NCBI RefSeq assembly: GCF_050624435.1
Contig: NC_134538.1
Span: 123,114,937 to 123,178,936 of the forward strand
Reading direction: 5' to 3'
Length of the DNA: 64,000 bases
Source of the DNA: Tenrec ecaudatus
Taxonomy: Eukaryota; Chordata; Mammalia; Afrosoricida; Tenrecidae
Shown here: one piece after another, positions 10,595 through 22,345 of the stretch
Position numbering within the stretch: position 1 is the stretch's first letter
Layout: every line of letters begins with the position of its first letter
Translations under genes and position numbers: made by a program
Notes under the pieces: model-generated
Told to the model about the DNA's origin: nothing
What the model saw: only the letters and a program-made list of their open reading frames with translations
The model's database searches: none

Positions 10595-11440
10595 TCTCTG
10601 GAGCTACACTGTCTAATTAATATGCTAGACCCTAACCACATGTGCCTATTCAAATTTTAATCTAATTAAAATCCACATTCTCTTGTTGTTTGTTTCATCT
10701 TTTATTTTTATAATTCATTTTATTTGGGGCTCTTACAATAATCCATCCATCAATTGTATCAAGCACATTTGTAATTAGGTTGCCATCATCATTTCCAAAA
10801 CATTTGCTTTGTATCAGCTCCTCTTTTTCCCCCTCCCTCCCCGATCCTCATGAACCATGCTAATTTATAAATTATTTTTATTTTAATATTTTATGCCATC
10901 TGCTGTCTCCCTTCATCCACGTTTCTGCTGTTCTTTGTCCCCCTGGGCGGGGGTACGACGATCACTGCAATTGGTTCCCTCTTTCTCCCCCTTCTCTCCC
11001 AATCTTCCCCTATCCTCATGGAATCGTTATTCCCATTATTGGTCCCGAGGGGTTATCTGTCCTGGATTCCATGTGTGGAGAGCTCTTATCTGCACCAGTG
11101 CACATGCTCTGCTTTAGCCGGATTTGCAGGACAGAACTGGGGTCATGACAGTTTGTGTGTGTGTGTGTGGGGGGGGCACTAAAGAACCAGAGCAGTGCTT
11201 TGTTTCTCGTTGGTGCCACACTGCACCCTGGCCGAGCGGGCCCCTCCCTGTGGGCCCTGGTTCTCCACTCTGGCCAGCCTCGCTCACATCGACATGATTG
11301 AAAGCCCACATTCTTTAATCACCCTGGCCACATTTCAATTGTCCGATGGTCACACGTGGTTAATAGCTATGGAATTGAGCGGTACAGGCAGGCTTATTCA
11401 GTATTCCCATCGTAGCAAGTTCGATTAGACAGCATTGCTC
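10595..11440. mobile_element. Ancient DNA-transposon-like relic split by an L1
   Basis: 10595-10681 (CTACACTGTCTAATTAATAT ... CCACATGTGCCTATT) and 11301-11440 (CACATTTCAATTGTCCGATGGTCACACGTGG ... AGACAGCATTG) read as the two halves of one element carrying the ACATGTGGCTA-type motif of an old mammalian nonautonomous DNA transposon. The L1 at 10682-11300 interrupts it. Family name uncertain. Confidence 0.55.
10682..11300 (-). mobile_element. L1 3' end inserted in an older element
   Basis: Minus-strand L1 3' end with poly(T) side at the left and complement of the ACAATTGATGGATGG / AATAAAAT region near 10712-10770. Flanked by near-identical 14-mers AAAATCCACATTCT (10668-10681) and AAAGCCCACATTCT (11301-11314), read as an aged target-site duplication. 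Confidence 0.75.
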
Positions 11441-11447
11441 ACGAAGC

Positions 11448-11600
11448 CATTCAAGCATTCAATCAATATTTATCAAATGCCTCTGACATGCGCAAGCGCT
11501 AGGTGCGGTGTGTACAGTGGTGAGTGACGCAGACGCAGTGCTTGCCCTCAGAGAGTTGCAGGCCCCTAACAAGCCAGACAGTGTGCAGTGCTCAGCACTA
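11448..11600 (+). mobile_element. L2-like relic
   Basis: TCAATCAATATTTATCAAATGCC ... GCGCTAGGTGCGGTG ... CAGTGCTTGCCCTCAGAGAG matches the conserved L2 3' end pattern in diverged form. Confidence 0.65.
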
Positions 11601-11989
11601 GGAAGAAATCCATCCGGATGATGTGGAGGTCAAAAAAGAGATATTCGGTTGGGGAGTCAGAGAAAGCACCGAAAGAGGGAAATTAAAACTGAAATGTTAG
11701 GATGTCCTGTGAGCACGTGAAGGAAAGGCAGTTCAGCTAGAAACCCCGCCAGTAGGAAGTCCCGAACAGGGCTACTCAGATGTGCTGCCTGGACCCATCA
11801 CAAGAGAAAGGGCGTAGTATCCGATGAAGCCAGGGAAGCAGGCAGAAAAGAGACCATACAAATGCGATGAAAAAAAGTTGGGTCAGGGAATGAGCGACAG
11901 GCTTCAAATGAATAATGAGAGGATGGGAGCTCTTGGAAGGCCAAAAATCGTATGAGAATAATAATAATGAGTTGCAGGAGCAGATGTGC

Positions 11990-12665
11990 ACCCATGTCCA
12001 TCAAGCACTATTCAAAATCGCAAGATGGAAACAACGTTACCCAGTGGCAGACAGGATAAAGAACCTTTAGATAGAGATATATACACACAAAGGAATATAT
12101 ATTACTCAGTACTAAGCGCTAATGATGCAACTGTGATACTCCTCAAGACATGAATGACTGGGAGGGCATTGTGCCGAGCAGGCGTCTCACTGCAATAGAG
12201 TTGATGCGGACTCATCGGGAGCCTCTAGGCCTGCCACTGCGTAGAACTGCCACCATGAGTGTCTGAGACTGTAACCATTTGCAGAAACAGAAAGCCCCAT
12301 CTTGCTCCCTGGAAGTGGTTGGTGGCTTTGAACTGTGGACCTTGTGAATGGCAGCCCAGTGCAAAACCACTACATCGTCAGGGCTCCTGGAGTGAAGATG
12401 GCCAATCACAAAAGGACAGATATTGCGTAAGCCCACTGTTGCAAATGAAAAAGAAAATGATAAAGGGCTTCATACCAAAAGAAACAGCTTTGGATGGTCA
12501 CCGGTGGTAGTAGTGTAAAGGAGGCCCGGGAACAGACTATCCAGTAGACAGGTGCTAACTTGGGCGACGGGGAAGACAATCTATTACAAGACGGAGGCGA
12601 GCAAAAAGGGAGGGGACAGAGCAAGCTATTGAGAGGTTTGGCAAATTATTTACATTGTTGAATAA
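11990..12665 (+). mobile_element. Old L1 ORF2 end and 3' UTR, split by an AfroSINE
   Basis: 11998-12185 encodes a decayed ORF2 C-terminal motif (ALFKIARWKQRYPVADRIKN), homologous to the FTIAKTWKQPKFPSIDEWISK stretch of the L1 at 35.3-36.1 kb. It resumes after the SINE at 12393 with 3' UTR-like sequence to about 12665. Confidence 0.6.
12186..12392 (-). mobile_element. AfroSINE
   Basis: Antisense copy inside the old L1; complement of box B (TTTGAACTGTGGACCTTGTG) near 12329-12348, ending in complement of the GCCCTGACGATGTAGTGGTT head. Confidence 0.85.
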
Positions 12666-12834
12666 AAAGATGATGATTAAAGTATAAACTTCTACCTAAT
12701 TCACAATCAATTGTTTTTAAAAATAATCATAATTATGAGTTTTTCTCAGGGTTCACACAAATATTTAAAATATTTTATTTTTTGGCAATTTATCTGCAAA
12801 CACCATATCTATACCATTATAAAAATTAACTTAT

Positions 12835-12945
12835 TAATTTACTCAACAAATATTAATTTAATAACTATTACATTCAAAGCACTATGTTAGGCATGAAGAA
12901 AACTGTTGTGAACAAGGCATCTCCATGGCTCTTATGTTTTATTGG
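12835..12945 (+). mobile_element. L2-like relic
   Basis: ACTCAACAAATATTAATTTA ... GCACTATGTTAGGCATGAAG ... AACAAGGCATCTCCATGGCT follows the L2 3' end pattern. Confidence 0.65.
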
Positions 12946-13019
12946 ACGAGAGACCATTTCACATCAGTTATGACACTCAATTGTTGAGTTATAACGCTGA
13001 TACATTCTCTGAAGGGGAA

Positions 13020-13435
13020 TAGGGTTTTATGTCAGTTTGGCTCAATCAGGGTTCTCAGTAGTTGATCTTGCATTCATCAGCTCTTGCAGTTACTCAAGTC
13101 AAAAGCAGCCTCCAGCCTGACATCTGGCCCTAAACTCAAATCAAGCCATTGGGCCAATGCTGATTTATAGCAGCCTTCTGTGGATTGGTTTCTGAGACAG
13201 TAACTGCTCATGGGAGTCAAAAGATCAGTCTTTCTCACATGTTGCTGCTGCTGGTCCCAAACTGCAGACCATGCAAATCACAGCTCATTGCCTAACCACC
13301 AGGGCTTCTAGACACCTGGCCAATGAACTTGAAAATTTCCCACCTTAAAAACTGTGTGAGGCATTTCTTTAATATAAACATATGTATATATTTCACTAGT
13401 TTTGGTGCCTAGAAAACCCAGCCTAAGACAACCTA
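13020..13435 (-). mobile_element. LTR-like element, split by an AfroSINE
   Basis: Reverse orientation relative to the copies at 44.9-46.5 kb: left part (TTATGTCAGTTTGGCTCAAT, 13027-13070) matches the complement of the 46.45-kb end and the right part (TAGAAAACCCAGCCTAAGAC) the complement of the 44.89-kb start. The SINE at 13130-13312 lies inside. Confidence 0.55.
13130..13312 (-). mobile_element. AfroSINE
   Basis: Antisense, diverged: TCTGAGACAGTAACTGCTCA, then CTGCTGCTGGTCCCAAACTGC and CCTAACCACCAGGGC (complement of the SINE head). Confidence 0.75.
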
Positions 13436-13721
13436 CTAGAAGGCACTGGGGTGAAATTGGTAGGGAAAAGGACAACACATATCAGGCCAAACGACTCATT
13501 TGTGAGAAGGGTCCTAAGTAAAAAGGAAAGTGGCCGGTTGTAGGCTTGAAAGGTTAGTGCAGTTGGAGTAAAGAGCACCAAGGGACACTGGCCCAGGTGA
13601 ACTACTGGTCTTCACAGTGGCCCCAAGGCAGGCCGATGGCTACAGTGAGGATTTTGTTCTTTTCCCAGAGAACAATGGGGAGACACCGAGGGCATTTTCA
13701 GCAGGGCCATAATATCATATT

Positions 13722-13840
13722 TACCGTATATTCTCGAGTATAAGCCAATCCGAATATCAGCCGAGGCACCTAATTTTACAACAAAAAATGGCATTAAAAA
13801 TGTGCTGAAAAACTCGGCTTCTACACGAGTATATAAGGTA
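13722..13840. mobile_element. 119-bp MITE with 25-bp terminal inverted repeats
   Basis: Left end TACCGTATATTCTCGAGTAT (13722-13741) continues to AAGCC; the complement of 13816-13840 starts TACCTTATATACTCGTGTAG and ends AAGCC. 21 of 25 positions match. The interior holds TAATTTTACAAC and an A-rich stretch and has no coding capacity. It resembles a MITE with CTCGAGTATAAGCC ends that I have seen in several vertebrates, but I cannot assign a superfamily. Confidence 0.75.
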
Positions 13841-14317
13841 TATGTTTGGAAGATCATTCTGGCTACAAAACAAGAATGACTGGGAGAACAGAAGATGCAG
13901 GGAAAGGAATGGGATGTTGTGCAAGTCACTCAGGTGAGAGACGGTGGTCTAGATCACACGTCGGAGACAGGACTACCAGATCTCAGGGATGGATGAGGTG
14001 ATTGGAGATGGGCTTGAAGGGGAGAGAAAGATGTTAAAGATGATGCTCAACTACCCAGTGTTTGCAGTTAGGGATTTACAGTTGATGTTGGATAAGCTAA
14101 AAGGCCTTTTATTAAATAAATTATTCCATAGAAAAAGTCCACACATGTGGCATTTTCACAAATAAACACCCAATGGGGGAAAAAAAAGAAAGAAAGCAGC
14201 GTCCAGACTCCATTAGGCAGAAGCTCCCACGACTCCTTTGAGGTATCGTGCCTCCCCAAGGACAGCACGCTTTTGCCGTTGAACTTCTATATTGTTGCCT
14301 GTTTTCAAAGGTGGGTG

Positions 14318-14500
14318 GTGGTGTGTGCCGATAAGTCATTTATGGCTCATAGTGACCCAGCGTGACAGAGGAGAACTGGCCTCAGGGTTTCCTGGGCTGC
14401 AACCTTTACAGAGCACAGCGCTAAGTCTATTCTCTCCTGATGGCTTCACATCGCCCGTCGAGTCGGCAGCCAAGTGCTTCGTGGCCTTGTGCCACTAGGG
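14318..14500 (-). mobile_element. AfroSINE
   Basis: Antisense: GGCTCATAGTGACCCAGCG, CAGGGTTTCCTGGGCTGC, GTCGGCAGCCAAGTGCTTCG and GTGCCACTAGGGC follow the complement of the SINE consensus. Confidence 0.8.
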
Positions 14501-14539
14501 CACATTGTTGGAAACTTTTCATAACTAGAACTATAAAAT

Positions 14540-14985
14540 GTATGTGATACTCACAGCTGGATTTTTTTTGCATAAACATCATTCTCATGAGAACCATTCA
14601 TGTTGTTGCTGAATTTATTGTTTTTGTTCTGTTTTTAATATTTTTTGCTTTCTTTACCATTGAGATTTTTTCTCTATTTAGTCATTGCTGCTGGGTCCTT
14701 TCTGCTTTTTGTCTCTGCTTTGTGTGGTTTTCTGTATAGGATGGCTGTCAGGATGAGTGGATCTAGGAGGAAAGCAACTGGATTAATAATTAACTGGGAG
14801 CACGGAAAGGAGGTATGGGGTGGGGGTGATGGGGAGCCAACAACAATGGGTACAAGAAGGAGGAAAATGCGCCGAAGTTGATTGTGGTGGTGGTTGTACA
14901 ACCTTTTTAATATGACTAAACTACGGAGTTATATGATATGTTTTCATATCTCAATAAAACTATTTGAAAGATAAACAATTGGTTC
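14540..14985 (+). mobile_element. Older-subfamily L1 3' end
   Basis: The sequence ends GATTGTGGTGGTGGTTGTAC ... TATGACTAAACTACGGAGTT ... CAATAAAACTATTTGAAAG, paralleled by copies at 39.2-39.8 and 59.5-59.8 kb. G-rich tract at about 14803-14837. Confidence 0.75.
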
Positions 14986-16940
14986 TTTCTTAGTATATAA
15001 TGTCTTACTGTGTGAGGAAAATGACAATGGATCCATTGTGTATGAATATTTTAGATATTTTCCATTAGGGGAATGATGAATGTGGTTAACTATAATGTGG
15101 TTAAAATATTTTTGTCTATTTTTTTGGTGAATGTGTGCATGTATGTCCGTTCAGAAAGAGGGTGTTGAAACTAGTGAGAAGGTCAAAAATTAAATGAAAG
15201 AAGGGATACAGAAGGAAGCAAGTAAGCTTCCCATCCACCCAGTACCTAAAGACACCTGCCCATTTCAGTAGGCCTTGGATTTCTAGGTATGCCCACGATG
15301 TGAGGTGTGGGCAAAGGAGATTAAGTTTAGAGTTTCCCACAGTGGAAGGGTTGGTAGAACAGTGCTAATCTGTGTGTGATTCTCATGGAGACCAGGCCAC
15401 AGACTAGCAGTTGCCAGTCCATGTGGAGAGATATGCAGTGAAATTAAGGGAGTGTTTAGAAATTTCCATAGTTTTTCACGTTTAAAAAGAAACTTCCATA
15501 GCAAATTTTCAACATGGTAGCAGTCAAGCAGCATTCCATTTACCTAGTAATCTTTTCAGTTACCTTTACCAAAGTATCTGTCTGTCATGGGCTGGGGGAC
15601 AAATGTCTGTCACGACAAGATAGCTTGAGAGGCACCGTGGTAGGAAACTAAGATGCACTCCCCAGGATGAGGTCTCACTGGGAAGGTGAACTAGGAGCAA
15701 ACGCTCCTTCCGTTGTCACAGTGTTGGCGCGATGGCAGAGGACTTCTCTCATCAACATTTGAAACCAGTCTGGTCCTCAAGAGAGCTGTTGGCCCAAATC
15801 CACACTTCTGTGTGATTTATAAAATCTCAAACCAAGAATTAATTTTAATGGGCCCTGGATTAAAGGCACTCTCAGGCACCTGGCCGAAGTTAATTCAAAT
15901 CATCTCTAAAGAGGGAAAACATCCTTCAAGTCAGGTTTCAAAGAATTATAACAGATGAAGTTGCATTGAACATATGTTCACAATAAAAATAAATCACTAA
16001 TACTGTGGGAAAGCAGAATCCACTGAGCCAAGAGAAGTAAGATCATCACTATCAGACCCAAGAAGACTACAGCTATTGAAATTACCCGTTACATATTATA
16101 TGATGTGCGCCTCTACTATTTAAAGAAGACGGTATTTCCAAAATATAACTAAAAATAAAAGACCACTAAGAAGGGCCAGATATTCTCAAAGTGAAAAATG
16201 GAATGATTAAACATTTAAACTTCAAAGACAAGACTTTTGCTGCTGGCAACATAGAACACTCGGTATTCTAGAAGGCGTTCTTCTTGTGAAGCAGCTAGAA
16301 ACTTGACCTTCTTGTGTTATTGGACTGGTAGAAAGTGAAAGAAATGGCTAACAGGATCGGGAACCATGAGGGAAACCAGAACCACGTGCCTTGAACCAGG
16401 GAAGCTTGTCAATAACATGAAAATTCAATCCACAGCAACTGGCCCTGCAGATCACAAGAGAAAAGATGCAGTTTTCAATAAATGTGCTGAGCTCACTGGT
16501 TCTCCACATGGAAATAATAAAATTAGACTACCACCTTCCAATTAAGCTGAGGGTCCTTTTCTTGCAAGAGCCTCTTCAAAAAACTCTGAGAACAGCCTTA
16601 GAAATTAGCTCAGATGATCGCATGTTTTTGTAAAACTGGAAAAGCTATGAGAAGCAGTAGCTTTGACAGTAGCTTCGTGTGGCTTTTGTCTTTCTGCAGA
16701 GCCTGCCCTCCAGGAAACAAAGGGCGGTGACTGGGGTCCCACTTTGGAATAGAGTTCGAGTTACTTGGTGCCTTGGCGTCGGTTCAGACTCAGAGGGACC
16801 CGACATCCGACAAAGTAAATAAAACACCACCCAGCCTTGCACCAACCTCACACGTGCTGGGACCCATCTTTGCAGCCCTGTGCCAATGCATTTGCCTAGG
16901 CAATTCCTCTTTTTTGATGGCCCTGTAGTCTACAACGCAC
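14986..16940. other. Intergenic sequence with weak LINE traces
   Basis: Nearly 2 kb without a supported gene. Parts of 15960-16600 (A-rich on the plus strand, with TTCTCCACATGGAAATAATAA near 16500) look like a very decayed L1, but I cannot align them with confidence. Open frames are below about 85 codons and show no domains. Confidence 0.4.
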
Positions 16941-16944
16941 GAGA

Positions 16945-18068
16945 TCCTTTTCCAGGGATTGATCGCTCCTGCATACATGTCCCAAGTATGTGAGACTAAG
17001 TCTCACCTCCTTGCTTGGAAGGAACATTCTAATGGTACCTCTTCAAATCCAGTTGTTTGTTCTTTTGGCAGAACATGTATGATATGCTCAGTAGTCTTTG
17101 CCAGCGCCATAATTCAGAAGCATTGATCCTTCTTAAGTCTTCCTTATGCACATCAACTCACATGCATATGAGCCCACTGAAAATACCATGGCTTGGGTCA
17201 GACACAGCTTAGTCCTCAAAGTAGCCTCCTTGCTTTCCAACACTTTAAAAAGGTCTTGCGCAGTCTATTTACCTAATGCAGTGCATCCTTTGGTCCCATG
17301 AGGGCTTCCATGAGCATCGATGGTGGATCCAAGCAAGGCAAAGTCCTTGAGAACTTTAATCTTTTCTCCGTTTGTCATGATGTGACCTATTGGTCCAATT
17401 GTGAGGAATTTTGTTTCTTTACATTGAGTTATAATCCATACTGAAGGCTGCAATTCTTGATCTTCCTCAGCATGTGCTTCATGTCATTCTCACTTTAGCA
17501 AGATTGTGTTATGTGCATAGCACAGATTGTTAATAAGCCTTCTTCCAATCAGTCTGCTTTGTTCTTCATATATTACTGTTATCATTGTTTGCTCAGCATC
17601 CAGACTGAACAAGTATGGTGAAAAGATATAACCATTGTGCACACCTTTCTTGATTTTAACTCATGAAGTATTCTCTTGTTCTGTCCACACAGCTGCATCT
17701 TGCTCCAAGCTCAGGTTCTGCATGAGCACAATTGAGCATTCTGGAATTCCTGTCTTCTCAAGGCTTTTTACAGTTTGCTATGGTCAACAGTCAAACGACT
17801 TTGCATAGTTAACAAAACACAGGTAACCACCTTTCTAGTATTCTCTGCTTTCAACCACGATCCATCTGACATCAGCAATGATATCCCTTGTTCTACATCC
17901 TCTTCTGAATCCAGCATGAATTTCTGACAGCTCTCTCTCAGTGTACAGCTGCTATTGTTGTTGCTCTTCAGAATTCTTTTACCTGCATGGGATATCAATG
18001 ATATTGTTCTATAATTTGAGCATTCTAATGGATCATCTTTCTTTGGAATGGGTACAAATGTGGATCTC
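16945..18068 (-). mobile_element. RTE/BovB LINE, 3' part of reverse transcriptase
   Basis: The minus strand encodes WRSTFVPIPKKDDPLECSNY, RTISLISHAGK and, further on, IMTNGEKIKVLKDFALLGST, which match the BovB reverse-transcriptase fingers (STFVPIPKKG...CSNYRTIALISH) and the later FLGS segment. Several frameshifts and stops make it dead. It continues upstream at 19965-20330 beyond an L1 that split it. Confidence 0.9.
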
Positions 18069-19964
18069 CAGAGCACACGGGAGCAGATGAAGAGGGAGGA
18101 GGAGAGAGTGGAGCACAGCCTGGTCCACCAGGCCGTGAGGATTATGTTCCTGATTAGAGCAGCCAGTCCAAAGAGAGGACAACATGGCTGGCCCCACTAT
18201 GAGACATGAAGCCCCTCACTGACCCATGGCGCTACAGGGGACAGCACCGGAGACACAGTGTGGGAATTGCATCTGACCTGATCCTACCACACCGAGGCAA
18301 AGCACTGGGGGAGTGCAGCGGAACAGCAAGGGAATGGTGTGGCAAGATCCCCGGGGAATGCTGAAAGTGAACTTTGGGGCGAGGGTGTGGTGCCCCAACG
18401 GACTGGACTGGAAAACAATCCTAAAGGCCAACAAACGATCCTTGAACTAATTACAAGCTTTTATTTCTTGATGTGTTTTGTTTTGTTCTTTGTCAGTGGT
18501 TTGATGTTGTTTTGTTGTCTGGTTGTATACTGTTGCTTTGTTTTCTTCTGTCTTGTTTTCGTGCATGTTATTATCTCCACAGGTCTGTCTAAAAAAGACA
18601 GGTTGGATAAACTATCTGGAGGAAAAACAATGGGACCGACAGTTCTGGGGGGACTTGGGATAGGAGGAGGTGGGGAATAAGGAAGTGGTGTTAACAAACC
18701 CATGGACAAAGGAACAACATGGGATCCAAATTGGTGGTGAGGGGGGAGTGGCAGGCCTGGTAGGGAATGATCAAGGGTAAGGTTATGTAAAGAAGAGGTA
18801 TAGCTGTAACCCAGGTGGGGATGGAGCATGGTAGTAGGGCAGGAGGAAAGTCAAGGGAGATGAAGAAAAGAGCAAGGAGTCAAAGGGCATTTATAGAGGT
18901 CTAGACAAAGACATGTACATGCATATATATATATGAGGATGGGGAAATAGACCTATGTGCCTATATTTATAGGTTTAGTATTAAGGTGGTGGAAGGACCT
19001 TGGGCCTCTACTCAAGCACTCCCTCAATGCATGAATACTTTCTTCTATTAAATTGGCAATCTACAATGCTCGACACAACTGCTGAAGCCAAAGCGGGTGA
19101 ACAAGTAAATGTGGTGAAGAAAGCTGATGGTGCCCGGCTATCAAAAGAGATAGTGTCTGGGGTCTTAAAGGCTTGAAGGTGAACAAGTGGCCATCTAGCT
19201 CAGAAGCAACAAAGCCCACATGGAAGAAGCACACCAGACTGTGCGATCACGTGGTGCCAAAGGGATCAGGTATAAGGCATCATAAAAAAATTAAAAATCT
19301 TACCATAGTGAATGAAGGGGGAAGTGCAGAGTGGAGACCCAAAGCCCATTTGTCAGCCACTGGAGATCCCTCACAGAGGGGCCTAGGGGAGGAGATGAAT
19401 CAGTCAGGGTGCGAAGTAGCACCGATGAAAAATACAGCTTTCCCCAGATCCTAAATGCTTCCTCCCCCACCCTCCCAACTACCATGATCTGAATTCTACC
19501 TTGCAAGTCTGGATAGAGCAGAGGTTGTACACTGGTGAAGATAGGATCTGGAGGCACATGGAATCCAGGGTGGATGATACCTTCAGGACCAGTGGTGTGA
19601 GGGGCGATACTGGAAGAGTAGAGGGAGAGTGGGTTGGAAAGGGGAACTGATTACAAGGATCTACATGTGACCTCCTCCCTGGGGGACGGACAACAGAAAA
19701 GGGGGTTAAGGGAGATGCCGGATAGGGCAAGATATGACAAAATAATAATCTATAAATTATCAAGGGCTCATGAGGGAGGGGGAGCGGGGAGGGAGGGAAA
19801 AAAAAAGAGGACCTGATGCAAAGGGCTTAAGTGGAGAGCAAATGCCTTGAGAGTGATTGGGGCAGGGAATGTATGGATGTGCTTTATACAATTGATGTAT
19901 GTATATGTATGGATTGTGATAAGAGTTGTATGAGCCCCTAATAAAATTTTTTAAATAAATAAAG
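18069..19964 (+). mobile_element. L1 3' UTR insertion that splits BovB
   Basis: 5'-truncated copy that starts inside the 3' UTR (CAGAGCACACGGGAGCAGAT, as at 36415) and ends CCTAATAAAATTTTTTAAAT. Target-site duplication TGTGGATCTC at 18059-18068 and 19965-19974; removing the insert restores continuous BovB. It carries one copy of the roughly 180-bp tandem unit (19090-19270) and a purine tract (19770-19810). Confidence 0.92.
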
Positions 19965-20330
19965 TGTGGATCTCTTCCTTTCAGTTGGCTAGGAAGCTGT
20001 CTTCCACGTTTCTTGGCATAGACAAGTGAGTGCCTCCAGGGCTTCCTCAGCATATTGAAGCATTTCAATTGGGATTCCATCAGTTCTTAGAGCCTTGTCT
20101 TGTGGCTAGTGCTTTCTGTGGAGCTGGAACTTCTTCCTTCGGCGCATGGATTCTTCTGAGGAATCAGTGGAACCTTCTGAAAGGGCGGCATGTGGACTAG
20201 TCCCTTTTGTTACTGTGACTCTGTGTATTCTTTCCATATTCTTTTGCTGCTTCCTGAATCTCTCTTTTTTTTTAACCCATTGAATCTTTGGATATTGCAA
20301 CTCCAAGCTTGATTTCTTTTTTCTTCTAGT
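19965..20330 (-). mobile_element. RTE/BovB LINE, upstream half of the split copy
   Basis: Direct continuation of the BovB at 16945-18068 across the L1, beginning TGTGGATCTCTTCCTTTCAG. It parallels 32165-32520 of the second BovB (for example GGCATAGACAAGTGAGTGC in both). Confidence 0.85.
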
Positions 20331-20671
20331 GAAAGTGGAAACTCAGAATACATCCTACCTTAATCCTGCCCACTAGCATAACAGAGAACTCCCCCCAAAA
20401 TGGGATTATAATCACAGGCGTAGAGACTAGAACTGACAATACATCACAAAAAAAGATACTACTTAGAAGAACCATAACTTACTACATTTCAGCATCAAAA
20501 ACATAAACAAATAAAGATGGGAAGAAGTTTCAAAATGTCAAAAGCTACCATATTACATAACAACGGAAACAAAAACCTTGGTGGCTAATGCCATGAAGAC
20601 AAGAGAGAGGTAAGATTGCCCAGAAGCTGTAAATTATGAACACCACAGTAATAATTCCAAACTCACAATGC

Positions 20672-20842
20672 TGACAAGCCCTTTTTGGACAGGGTAGAAC
20701 TTCCCCTGCCGGGTTTCCAAGACAGTGCCTGTTCACCAGAGCAGAGAGTCCCATCTTTCTCCCCTGAGCTGCTGCTGGTGTTGAACTGTCAGTCTTGCCA
20801 AACACAGCCCAGTAGGGAGCCCCTACCCCATCAGGGCTCCCA
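20672..20842 (-). mobile_element. AfroSINE
   Basis: Antisense, lacking the tail end: GGACAGGGTAGAACTTCCCC, GAGCTGCTGCTGGTGTTGAA and the complement of the head GGGAGCCCTGATGGGG. Confidence 0.8.
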
Positions 20843-21540
20843 TGAAAACTACAGGAGAGAAGACATGAAAACGCTGAGATTCAAGACATTGCTAAAGAGG
20901 AAATAGAGACAAGGCAGATGAAAATAACCCCACAGTGAAATACAGCGTCCACAGTCACTGGTGTATGTCTGAAGGTTGGAAACAGCTTGAATTTAATACA
21001 GTTGTTGATTTTGAAAAGCACCATTTTTCCAGGTCGGCGGATAATCATTTCACTTGGATCCCTTAATGAGATAGGTTTCCTTCATCACCATCCCATGAAT
21101 ATGTACACAGAATCTAATAAAACACACGATGGACCAAACACACACATATTTATTTGTAAAAACAAGTCTTTAAATGGCCAAACCGCTCTAAACTTCTGTT
21201 TGGGCTACTGCAACAGGTAAACGATGTCTCCCTAGGTTCGTGCAAGCTCTTTGAACGGCGATCTGTGAATGAGCTTCTAGGAAGTGGGTTTGTAGACTCT
21301 GAATTTATTAAGAACCCTCAAAATTCATGCAAAATTTCCAAACACAAGCATCTATGACATCTGAAGCCATTTATTAGGGAATATGCCACAACAATGTAGG
21401 AAAAGAAGTGTGAGCATATGCTAAAGAGGGGGGGGGGTCAGGTCGTGAATAAAAACACGATGCAATGGTTTCAGGATTTGAGACGTCTGCCAGCTTTAAA
21501 AGTTTGTACTTTACTTGTGGTTTATTTTTTCATTATAAAA

Positions 21541-21574
21541 AACACATGACGTCTATTAACACATGACGTCTGTT
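21541..21574 (+). repeat. 17-bp tandem duplication carrying TGACGTC
   Basis: Units AACACATGACGTCTATT (21541-21557) and AACACATGACGTCTGTT (21558-21574) match at 16 of 17 positions. Each contains TGACGTC, seven of the eight bases of a CRE. Confidence 0.8.
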
Positions 21575-21679
21575 CTTACTTGAGGGCATTGTTCCCCAAG
21601 TGGACGGTGCCCAACTTGCAACAGTTATTATGTACTTTGCATATTAATCTCATACCACAAACTAAATAACAGATATGTA

Positions 21680-21710
21680 TATATAGATGTGTGTGTGTGT
21701 ATATATATCA
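21680..21710. repeat. (TATG/TG/TA) microsatellite
   Basis: Alternating TA and TG dinucleotides with interruptions. Confidence 0.8.
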
Positions 21711-22345
21711 TGAGGTTCGTGTTTTAATTGTAAAAGGCAAAACCATGCATTTTTTGGAGAAAACAGAATGTCTCACTATCTTCCATTTGCACTCTGAGGT
21801 CCACTCTTGCCCATTTTGTACTTGAACGCTGCCCAGGACGCAGATCCCTGAAGACAGTGTCCACTGTACACTTACAGCCTCCGTGTTGCCGCTGGATGTG
21901 TCCAATGGAGATCTCCAGGGCGGCCGGATGAGGTCGGGGTCTCTGAAGAGCCAGATGCACTGAGGTGAGTAAGTCATGATCTCTTTTATACTTGCTTCTC
22001 TGCACCCTAGCGATTCTCTCCCATGAGCTCACTTGCCTCTCTGTATCCGCTAATCCTCTCCCGTACTTTCTATCTCATTGTCTCTCCGTGCTGCGTGGAA
22101 GAAAATTTCTTCAGATATGGCTTCCAATTAATTTTCTCTTCTACTCTTAAGTTGTCATTTAACCTGCCCATAGAGGCTTTATTTTTTCAATTTTTATTAT
22201 GTAGTCTTTGACATACTACTTAATAAAGGAAGGACTGAGACACAGAAATTATGAGCAAAATTATGGTAACCATAATGCATAATTAATAATAATAGTCATG
22301 AATAAAGGCTATACACATAGAAAGAAAAGCATTAAGTATGGAATA

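Noticed and set aside
21724-22032. 102-codon minus-strand open frame
   Set aside because: Looks protein-like in composition but matches no family I know, and no exon boundaries or conservation evidence are available.
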